Assembly (NCBI GenBank): GCA_030448225.1
Contig: JAUJNJ010000025.1
Location: 7,991 to 66,832, forward strand
Reading direction: 5' to 3'
Length of the DNA stretch: 58,842 nt
Origin: Phycisphaerae bacterium
GTDB taxonomy: Bacteria; Planctomycetota; Phycisphaerae; Tepidisphaerales; Tepidisphaeraceae
Shown: one piece after another, positions 10,926 through 18,421 of the stretch
Layout of the letters: every line of letters begins with the position of its first letter
Position numbering within the stretch: position 1 is the first letter of the stretch
Notes under the pieces: model-generated
What the model was told of the DNA's origin: nothing
The model's input: the letters and a program-made list of their open reading frames with translations, nothing else
The model's database searches: none
Position numbers and translations under genes: made by a program

Positions 10926-11313
10926 TTAAAACCGCGGTTTCCGGTCCGCGTCGGTCGCCGGCTCTCGGCGAAGGTGATCTTTCGCAGGCCGCTGCTGGCG
11001 CAGGCGAGCAACAGCTGGTCTTGCAGGCCGGCCAACAGGAGCTGCTTCAGCTCGTACAGGTGCGAGAAACGCTGTCCGCAAGACCGTCAACGTGCCGCGG
11101 CTGAGGCCCTCGAGCGAGCAATGGTCGTTGAGGATCTCGGGCACGAGTTGCGACCAGCAGGCGCGTCTGCGTGAGCTTCGTCTGCCGCTTCTGGACCGAC
11201 CCCTTGAAGAACGCCACCATCTCCGGCCCGAGCATCGTCGTCGGCGAGGCGGTGCTTCCGCGGCTGATGCGTTTGAGCTCGGCCTCTTCATATCGCGGGT
11301 TCGATCGTTGCAC
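10926..11313 (-). CDS. dciA: DciA-like (DUF721) helicase-loading protein (frame-interrupted)
   Basis: The pieces read VQRSNPRYEEAELKRIS, then MLGPEMVAFFKGSVQKRQTK, then LVPEILNDHCSLEGLSRGTL and ASSGLRKITFAES, which is the DUF721/DciA pattern (a W/L-V-PE-hC segment followed by an L-x-x-GxL strand). I chose GTG 11313 because GGAG lies 8 bases upstream. The frame moves about four times. DciA interacts with and helps load the replicative helicase DnaB in bacteria that lack DnaC/DnaI. Its place immediately downstream of dnaN supports the call. Confidence 0.65.
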
Positions 11314-11530
11314 GGGCGGCACTCCGGGGACTGTGGTGGGCTCACGGTTCAGCGGCGACCGGCAGCAGGCCGAAGGGATCGAATCGTGAATCGTGACGAG
11401 TGAGGTAATGCGTGAAACATCTGCCGCTTCACGCATCCTCCTCACTCGTCACGCCCGGGATCTCCCGTCGAGCCGTGAGTGGCGACCGGAGCAGCGGCTC
11501 GCACCCGGCCGTCCGCGACTTCCGGCCCGC

Positions 11531-12636
11531 CTACTGCAGGTTCACCCGGCATGATCACGTACAAAAAGTTCGCGCGCCCTTGAGCAGGCCGGGGCGGTTG
11601 GGGGCCGACAGCTCGAACGCGATCTCGTCGGTGTCGACGACGCGGCCGTCGGTGAGGAACGTGGGGTTGAAGCCGATCTCGACGTCGGGGCCGTCGTACT
11701 TGCACGGGAAGTCGACGCGCTCGCCGCTCTCGGGCTGCGGCTGGTCAGGACAGGCCCTTGCTGCCGAACTGCATCCGCACGCCCTTGCTCTCCTCGGTCG
11801 TCAGCGCGCCGCCGCGCACGGCCGAGAGGAAGTCGGCGGTGCTGGCGGTCATGTGCTTGTCGCCGTCCTTGGGGATCACTTCCTCGTAGGGCGGGAACTG
11901 GCCTTCGACGAGGTTGCTGGTGAGCGTGGCGGCTCGGCGTGTGGAAGATGACCTGGTTCTCCTTCAGCTGCACGCCGACGGTTTCTTCCGGGTCGTCGAT
12001 GAGCTTGTCGAGCAGCGTGAGGGCCTTGCTGGGGACGATCCCCTTGCCGCCGTCCTTGCCGAGGCGGTCGGAGATCAGGTCCCCCTTGGCCATCGCCAGG
12101 CGGCGGCCGTCGGTGCTGACGAGGTGGATCTTCTTGCCCTTGGCGACGACGAGCACGCCGTTGTACGCGTAGCGCTGCTCTCCTTGGCCGCGCTGAACAG
12201 CGTCTGGCCGATGAGCTGCTTCAGGGAGCCGCCGGCGATCTCGAAGTCGGCCTCGCCCTCGAAGTCGGGCACCGGCGGGAAGTCGGCCACGCGGCGCAGG
12301 TGAAGATCTTGAAGTGCGAGTCGTGCCTTGATGCTCGCCTGGCCCGCGCCGCCGGTGCCGTCGCCGGCGACCTCGATCGAGAGCGTGTCGTCGAGGCTCT
12401 CGCGCGATGTCGCGCGCTTGTCGGCCGGCAGGAGCGTCTCGCCGGGCTGCTCGATCTGCACCTGGCTGTCGGCGTAGCGGATCGCGACCTCCAGGTCGGT
12501 GGCGGCGATCGTCAGCCGGTCGTCGGCGGCCGTCAGCTTCACGCACTGGAGCACCGGCTTGGGCGTGCGCGTCGCCACGACGTTGCCCGCCACGCTCAGC
12601 AGCTCAGCAGCGCCCCCGGTTGCAGATCACTTTCAT
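11531..12636 (-). CDS. dnaN: DNA polymerase III beta subunit, sliding clamp (frame-interrupted)
   Basis: The parts match the beta clamp in order: MKVICNRGALL at the start (ATG 12636), PVLQCVKLTA, LTIAATDLEVAIRY, RVADFPPVPDFEG, KQLIGQTLFSAAKESSRYA, LVSTDGRRLAMAKGDL, SKALTLLDKLI and the end YVIMP plus VNLQ-stop at 11531, which restores the classical C-terminal MPxNL-type motif. The total, about 368 codons, is the normal length. At least eight single-base shifts interrupt it. Because the clamp is essential, these are almost certainly sequence errors and show the consensus quality of this region. It forms the processivity ring for the replicase and is followed by dciA. Confidence 0.9.
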
Positions 12637-12775
12637 GAGGGCAAACCTTTCCCAACACACTCAAACGCGGAAGATCGGAGACACGGATGATCGGCGCCCT
12701 CGGCGGCCCGACCGACAGCCCGAACGGTCCCGGACGGGCGGGTTTCGCGTGGCCGTTCCGACCCGGGCCGGACAT

Positions 12776-13050
12776 CTTACTCTACTAATCTGTTATCTAA
12801 ACTTAAAGGATCGTAGCAGTAGTAATGAGCGTGCGCCGATCGGGATAACTTTCGGCCCGGACGCGCAACCGGATCAACGGCCGTCGCTTGCGAGCTTCCT
12901 TATCGGACCCTGGCCGTGGATAATCTGGGCGCGACGCCTGACGCGCGCAACGGCAACTCGCCACGTTGCGCGGCGGCGGCCGGCGGCGCTGAGGGGGTGT
13001 TACGGGACGGGCGCGCCGACGCGCCCGTGACGGCGGGCAGGTTGTCCACA
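12776..13050. other. Candidate replication-origin segment upstream of dnaN
   Basis: The 490 bases between dnaN and the divergent gene at 13126 contain an unusually AT-rich stretch (about 12776-12830). It holds TTATCTAAA (12793-12801, two mismatches to a DnaA box), then in-phase triplets TAG-CAG-TAG-TAA (12814-12825) that resemble DnaA-trios. TTATCCACG lies on the minus strand at 12915-12923 (one mismatch), and TTGTCCACA at 13042-13050 (one mismatch). Placement beside dnaN and dciA fits an origin. No dnaA gene is in the window. Chance matches are possible. Confidence 0.35.
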
Positions 13051-13125
13051 TCGTGTCCCATAAAGGCTGGCGCGAACGGATTGATACCCGCCGTCCGCCA
13101 CCGCTGGTGGAGCGTCCGGAGACTC

Positions 13126-13540
13126 ATGCCGACCCGTGGTGCCGACCGCTCGCCGCCCTGCAAACGACTGCCATTTATCTCTGGGCGTCGCCGACGACGT
13201 TTCTCGGGCTGCTCTTCGTCCCGCCCGCGTGATCGCCGGCGGCATGCGCGTTGTCGACGGCGTGCTGGAGATCCACGGCGGGCTGGCCGCGCTGTTCCTC
13301 CGCCGCTGCACGCTCCTGCCCGGCGGCGTCGGCGATGACGCTCGGCCACGTCGTGCTCGGCCGCGACGAGCGCCTCCTGGAGCAACCCGCGACCACGACG
13401 CGCGTCCACGTCCGCCAGTGCGAGCGGCTGGGGCCCGCTGTTCATCCCCGCGTACCTGACCGCGTCGGCGCTCGTCGCGGCTCCGCGGGGGCAGACCCTA
13501 CGAGGACAACCCCTTCGAGCGCGAGGCGTACGGGCGGCGA
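13126..13540 (+). CDS. Small membrane protein with HExxH-type motif, unknown function (frame-interrupted)
   Basis: Combining frames gives TAIYLWASPTTFLGLLFVPP, RVVDGVLEIHGGLAALFL, MTLGHVVLGRD, HERVHVRQCERWGPLFIPAYL and YEDNPFEREAYGR. This pattern matches a conserved, uncharacterised bacterial family: one or two hydrophobic segments, a TLGHVVLG strand, then HExVH followed by a Trp-Gly-Pro-Phe helix and an NPFExEAY ending. The HERVH looks like a zinc-metalloprotease motif, but activity is unproven. ATG 13126 has CCGGAG just upstream. At least four base shifts occur, and the exact stop is uncertain. It is divergent from dnaN. Confidence 0.5.
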
Positions 13541-13610
13541 ACGCGCGCGACGATTCCCCGACCCGCGCGACGCGTTCCTCGCCCGGCCCCGCGAAGTAAG
13601 AGAGGTAAGG

Positions 13611-14490
13611 TCAGCGCGTTCCGCCGCTTGCGTCTTCGCGACCGCATGACGCCCTGACATCGCGATCCGCAAGCCTCCACGCTGCCGCGCGCCAGCGCCG
13701 AGACGATCATCTTCCCCGCGTAGGCGAGCACGAACAGCGCGAACAGCACGAGCGCGATCAGCGGCCCGGTCGGCAGGATCTCCCACCGCGCTGCGCGCAA
13801 CCCCGCCACCGCGGCCGCGAGCCCGGTGGCGATCGACACCACCACCGCGACGCGCAGCCGTTCGCTCAGCACGAGCGCGGTCGACCCGGGCAGGATCAGC
13901 AGCGCGCCGTCACGAGCAGCGCGCCGGCCACGCGCACGCCGATCACGATCGTGATCGTGACGAGCATCATCAGCAGGTAGTGGATGAACCCCGCCGCGCC
14001 CGACGCCTCGGCCATCACGGGGTCGAAGCAGTAGTAGAGCATCTCCTTGCCGAGCAGCACGACCGTCGCCACGACCGCCGCGCACCAGCGCGCGGCCAGG
14101 CCGAACTCGAGCGACGGCGTGCCCATCTCCCCCAGGACGAACAGGTCCACCCCGGCGGGCTGTCGCCGCGCGTCTTGTCGTAAACGGTGCGCGCGAGCAT
14201 CCCCACGCGAAGCTGGCGACCATGAAGATGCCGATGACCGCGTCGCTGTTGATCCGCCCCCGGCGGGTGAAGTACCCGATCGCCAGCGCGGTGCCGAAGC
14301 AGAAGACGACCACCCCGACCAGCCACCGAGGTCGAGCGGGAACGCCAGCGTCGAGCCCCGGGAACGCCAGCGTCAGCATCCAGCGCCGTGCCCGCCCCCC
14401 CAGCCCGCTGTGGCTGATCCCCTCGCCGATCACGACGCGAGGACGACGACCGACGAACACGAACACGCTCGCGACGGCGTCTCTGACGCT
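13611..14490 (-). CDS. Metal-type ABC transporter permease, second copy (ZnuB/TroD-like, lacks its start)
   Basis: This copy carries the ABC-3 permease pattern: FVFVGRRPRVVIGEGISHSG, LVGVVVFCFGTALAIGYFTR, NSDAVIGIFMVASFAWG, KEMLYYCFDPVMAEASG, HYLLMMLVTITIVIGVRVAG and LLILPGSTALVLSERL. The family imports Zn, Mn or Fe through the inner membrane with a binding protein and an ATPase; neither is in this window. Unlike the first copy, it has no N-terminal 20-25 residues. Its sequence emerges directly out of the first copy near 14490. Several frame moves occur (near 14380, 14200 and 13915), and the stop at 13611 is a best guess. Confidence 0.6.
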
Positions 14491-15061
14491 TCGCGTTGCC
14501 GCCGTTCAGCGCCCGCACCCCCGACGCCTCGGCCATGGCCGGGTCGAAGGTGTAATACAGGATCTCCTTGGCCAACAGCGCCACCACCGCCACCACCGCC
14601 GCCCGGGCGGCGTCGGCGGCCCGGGCGAACTGGGGCGAGGTGTCGCCCATGTGCCCGAAGAGGAAGGTGTCCCACCCGGCCGGGGGGCGGCGGCGGCTGG
14701 CGGTGTAGAGGTTCTGGGCCACGAACCCCCATGCCAGCGACGCCACCAGGAAGATGCCGATGGCCGCGTCGCTGTTCACCCCCCGCCCCCGGGCCAGGTA
14801 CCCGATCGCCAGGGCCGTGGCCATGCAGAAGACCACCACCCCGACGTACGGCACCCAGGGCCGGTCCAGCTCCGGCAGCACTAACGCCAGCGCCCAGGCC
14901 GTGCCGGCCCCCCCGAAGCCGCTGTGGCTGATCCCTTCGCCGATAAACGCCCAGCGGCGCGACACGACGAACACGCTCAGCGCCGCGCACGCGACGGCCA
15001 CCGACCCGGCGGTCAGCAGCGACGGCAGAAACGACGACCACGACGCGAGGACGACGACCAT
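14490..15061 (-). CDS. Metal-type ABC transporter permease, first copy (truncated at its C-terminus)
   Basis: ATG 15061 starts MVVVLASWSSFLPSLLTAGS and runs in one frame through FIGEGISHSGFGGAGTAWAL, VGVVVFCMATALAIGYLARG, NSDAAIGIFLVASLAWGF and KEILYYTFDPAMAEASGV. It then breaks off into a non-homologous basic stretch where family members continue with about 110 more residues of membrane helices. The second copy begins at that point. Two adjacent permeases are usual for Tro/Mnt-type systems, so the pair may have lost the junction through recombination or assembly collapse. No good ribosome-binding site precedes the ATG. Confidence 0.65.
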
Positions 15062-15166
15062 GCGCGACAGGGTAGCAGGAGCAGGAGGGGACGTCTCTTT
15101 CGCGCCGTTGCCGCCGTTTAGCCGCCGCTCGGAGAGCGGCGCGGGGAGTGCGGAGAGGGAAATGCC

Positions 15167-15390
15167 CAATGACCAAGCTCCAATGACCAACAAATGACCG
15201 AGCCTCAATGACCAATGAAATGCGGGACGCGGCGCGCGAGCTTTGGAGTTTCGTGCAGAGACGCGGATGTCATCCGGCAGCGCGTCGAGGACGTGCGCGC
15301 CTGGATACGGAGGTTCTCGTCCCTTTCCCCTTGGTCATTCGGTCATTGGTCGTGTGTTGGTCATTGGGGCCTGGTCATTGGTCATTGACG
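15167..15390. repeat. Inverted repeat built from CCAATGACC units
   Basis: The left arm (about 15167-15218) holds several copies of CAATGACCAA-type words. The right arm (about 15330-15387) holds the complementary TTGGTCATTGG words, around a 110-base spacer with no gene. The 336 bases between the permease start and dus are otherwise empty. This resembles the simple-word dispersed palindromic repeats common in planctomycete intergenic DNA. Confidence 0.7.
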
Positions 15391-15397
15391 ACCCCTA

Positions 15398-16450
15398 CTA
15401 CGCCGCGTCCACGTAGTCGACCTCCGGCTTCACCTTGCCGCGCCGCACGTCTTCGTCGTGCGCCAGTCGCCAGTCGAGGAACCGCCGGATCACCTCGTCG
15501 AACTCCGCGGCCGAGTTGACCGACCGCATCGGGTCGCGGAGCAGCTTGCAGGGGTTCATCTGCTTCGCGTACCAGCTCACGCGCTTGCGGAACTCGATGA
15601 CCGCCGACCGCTCGCCGCGGTAGCGGCAGTGGTTGGCGAAGTGGTCGCGCATCAACTGGACCTTCCGCTCGATCGGCGGGGCCGGCGGGATCTCGCCGGT
15701 GGTGAGGTAGCTCCAAGCGTCGCGGAAGATCCACGGCGTCGACAGCGCGCCGCGGCCGATCATCACGCCGGCGCACCCCGTGACGTCCATCATCCGCTTC
15801 ACGTCCTGCGGCGTCTTCACATCGCCGTTGCCGATGACGGGAATGTGTTTGACGGCCGCTACCACCGTGGCGATGCCGTCGAGGCGGGCCTGGCCGCTGA
15901 ACCGCATCTCGGTCGTGCGGCCGTGGATCGTCACGAGCTGCACGCCCGCGTCCTCGAGCCGGCGGGCGAGTTGCGGCGCGACGATGGAACTATCGTCCCA
16001 CCCGAGCCGCAGCTTGCACGTCAGCGGCGCGTGCCGCAGCACGGCGGCGATGCGCTCGACCATCCGCAGCGTCTTGTCGGGGTCGCACAGCAGCTTCGAC
16101 CCGCCGTCGCGCTTCGTGACCTTGTCGACCGGGCAGCCCATGTTGATGTCGACCACGTGCGCGCCGCGGTCCTCGGCCCAGCGGGCGGCGTCGCACAGCT
16201 TGTCGACGTCGCCGCCGTAGAGCTGCATCGCCATCGGCCAGTCTTCGGGGCAGGTGGCGGCCAGCTCCATCGACCGCTTGTTCTCGCGGAGCACGCCGTC
16301 GGGGCTGAGCAGGTCGGTGCAGACGAGCCCCACCCCGCCGCACGAGCGCGCGACGAGCCGGAACGCCAGGTCACAGTACCCGGCGATCGGCGCGAGCAGG
16401 AGGTTGGTGGGCAGCCGGACGGGGCCGACCTGCAGAGCGGGTTCGTTCAT
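15398..16450 (-). CDS. dus: tRNA-dihydrouridine synthase
   Basis: An intact frame of 350 residues. The protein reduces uridines in the tRNA D-loop with FMN and NADPH. Recognisable parts are LLLAPIAGYCDLAFR near residue 18 (FMN site), the catalytic-cysteine motif DINMGCPVDKVTKRDGGSKL with Cys106, KLRLGWD, the IHGRT motif, IPVIGNGDVKTPQD, and the phosphate-binding GVMIGRGAL. Family is DusB-like; which uridine position is modified cannot be told. ATG 16450 gives the standard N-terminus. It stands alone between a repeat region and a divergent small gene. Confidence 0.92.
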   Translation of the reverse strand: MNEPALQVGPVRLPTNLLLAPIAGYCDLAFRLVARSCGGVGLVCTDLLSPDGVLRENKRSMELAATCPEDWPMAMQLYGGDVDKLCDAARWAEDRGAHVVDINMGCPVDKVTKRDGGSKLLCDPDKTLRMVERIAAVLRHAPLTCKLRLGWDDSSIVAPQLARRLEDAGVQLVTIHGRTTEMRFSGQARLDGIATVVAAVKHIPVIGNGDVKTPQDVKRMMDVTGCAGVMIGRGALSTPWIFRDAWSYLTTGEIPPAPPIERKVQLMRDHFANHCRYRGERSAVIEFRKRVSWYAKQMNPCKLLRDPMRSVNSAAEFDEVIRRFLDWRLAHDEDVRRGKVKPEVDYVDAA

Positions 16451-16605
16451 GTCATTTCGTCGCCGAACGCGGTTCCCGAGATCATCCTCCCCGCCGGCGC
16501 ATCGTTCAACCGTCGGCCTGTCCCAATTTTACATCGCCTCGTCCCTGATGGACTTCTCGAAGTATGTTACCGGCAGAAGCGAGCGGCTCCCCCGGAGGCG
16601 CCACG

Positions 16606-17036
16606 ATGTTGAAGCGGCTGGCCGTTTGCCCGTGCTGTCACGAGGCGTTCCCTCGGAGCGGCTACTACACGCCCCTGAGGGCCTGTCCGGCGTGCGGGGT
16701 CTTCGTGCGTTCTATCCCGTTGTGGAACGCGGTGGGTAACTTCGTCCTCGTGGCGCTGCTCGTGGGCGCGTTCCTGCTGACTTTAGTCTTAATGGCCAAC
16801 GGGTCCACCGTGATGGGCCTGCTCGCCGCCCTGTCGATGTTCGGCGTCTTTGAGCTGCGTCGGTTCCTTTACCCGTATACGACGCCCTTCGAAGTAAACC
16901 CGCTCGGCCACGCCAAGCCCTGCCGCCATTGCGGCTACGACGTACGTGCCACGCCGGATCGTTGTCCCGAATGCGGAACCGAGGCTCTCAAATCACGGCG
17001 TGCGTCGCGATCTTCACCCGTCCGCCGTGGCGGTGG
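16606..17036 (+). CDS. Small membrane protein with N- and C-terminal zinc ribbons
   Basis: ATG 16606 has GGAGG 7 bases upstream. The N-terminal part contains two CxxC pairs (CPCCHEAF, CPACGVF). Two membrane segments follow (NFVLVALLVGAFLLTLVLMA, VMGLLAALSMFGVFEL). The C-terminus has CRHCGYDVRATPDRCPECG, a zinc ribbon that ends many small planctomycete membrane proteins of unknown function. After CPECGTEALK the main frame has no stop for over 200 codons and runs antisense through the neighbouring hydrolase. A one-base shift would give a stop near 17036, which I use as the end. The 3' end is therefore uncertain. Confidence 0.65.
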
Positions 17037-18158
17037 TAGACGTTCATCACCCGCGCGCGTGTACGCCGGTGAGCCACTCGGTCAGCAGCGGGCTGGCGTT
17101 GCGCGGGCGGAGGCTGAGGTGCCCTTCCGTGATCGCCAGCGGGTGCTTCGAGCCGGCCGCGTCGAGCGACTGCTCCATCCGCACGAGCTTCTGCTCGACC
17201 CGCCCCACCATCTCCATCAGCTCGTCCCACGCCTCGCGCGGGGCGGCCTGGTAGCGGAGGTCGTGCAGGACCGAATCCCGGCGGATCGGCGACTGCTGCA
17301 TCATGTGGAACGCGACGTAATCGACGTGCTCACCGGCGGCCTTGGCGAGCGGCCCGGCCCACGGCTCGGAATTGCGGCCGCCGCTCTCGTCGCCCCAGCC
17401 GATGAGCTTCACCGACTTGTCGCGCGCCGCATCGCGCGGGCGAACTCGATCGTGTGGTCGATCGATCTGCTGCAGCGTGAACCCGCCGGGCCCGTAGTTC
17501 GTCTCGTTGCCGAGTTGCCAGTACTTGATGTTCAGGGGCTCGGCCGCGCCGTTCGCCTTGCGCTCGGCGTGGTCGGGATCGTTGCAGTAGGCGACCCAGT
17601 CGGCGGCCTCCTGCGCGCGTCGCCGAGGCGGTCGCCCTCCTTCATCTTGCCGAAGTAGAGCCGGCCGTCGGCGAGGAAGTTGACGCAGTACATCGGGTCG
17701 GCCTTGACCTGCCGGCAGAGGTCGACGAACTCGTGCGTGCCGACGCGGTGGGTCTCCTTGCCGCCCCAGAGGTAGTTGCGGAACATCGGCCGCCGCTCGG
17801 CGGGGCCGACGCCCTCGCGCCCTTGTAGTAGCGGCTGAGCAGCCCACCGTAGCGGAGCATCGGCGCGCGAGGTCGGCCGTCGCCTCGACGAAGTCGCGCC
17901 CGCCAGGTGTCGGCGTCGTACGACCACGCGGCCTCGGCCGACGAGTCGGTCGTGCCGAGCGGCTCCATGAACTGCATGTACAGGTGCGGCGAGATCTCGT
18001 AGAGCGGCGGGGTCGACGGTGATCGCCCCCGACGCCCCGCCGGCGGCCGTCGCTCGCGCGCGGGCCAGTTCGGTCACGGAACCGGCCGCCCCGGTTGCGG
18101 CCGCCGCCGCGAGCGCGAGGACGCCACGCTTCAACACGTCTCTGCGACTTTCGTTCAT
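16988..18158 (-). CDS. TAT-exported GH51-like alpha-L-arabinofuranosidase, 3' end lost (frame-interrupted)
   Basis: ATG 18158 begins MNESRRDVLKRGVLALAAAA, a twin-arginine signal. The catalytic barrel includes ISPHLYMQFMEPLGTT, PMLRYGGLLSRYY, WQLGNETNYGPGG (Asn-Glu acid/base pair of clan GH-A) and LAITEGHLSL (nucleophile Glu). It would remove arabinose side chains from plant or algal polysaccharides in the periplasm. The coding sequence ends at LNVY-type MNVYHRHGGRVKIATHAVI, where relatives continue with a C-terminal beta-domain; the DNA there belongs to the convergent zinc-ribbon gene. At least six base shifts also interrupt the frame. Confidence 0.7.
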
Positions 18159-18245
18159 CGTTCTGCGGCTCCGGAAAGAGATCGTTTGCTGCGCCCGCGC
18201 GCTCCGTGCGTTTCTGCGATTTGGCCTGTTCGGCTCACCGCAACG

Positions 18246-18276
18246 GCCCTTCGGGCCTGCGGCTAAAGGGGAGGCG
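18246..18276. repeat. Dispersed repeat, GCCCTTCGGGC-GCGGCTAAA type
   Basis: The sequence GCCCTTCGGGCCTGCGGCTA (followed by aagggg) recurs with few changes at 52048-52079, and a shortened inverted relative is at about 27419-27441. The core is a small hairpin (GCCC-TTC-GGGC). It lies in the gap between the GH51 start and the histidine kinase. Confidence 0.6.
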
Positions 18277-18421
18277 AGACGTAGTCGCAGGCTTCCAGCA
18301 CTATATCGCGCGGGGTGCGCAAGCTACCGCGCGGCGTTGGGTCGACGGGCGACGGACGCGGCGCGCGACGGATGCGCGAGGCGCCCGCGTGGAATGCGAG
18401 GCTTGAAAGGCGGCGCGCGGT

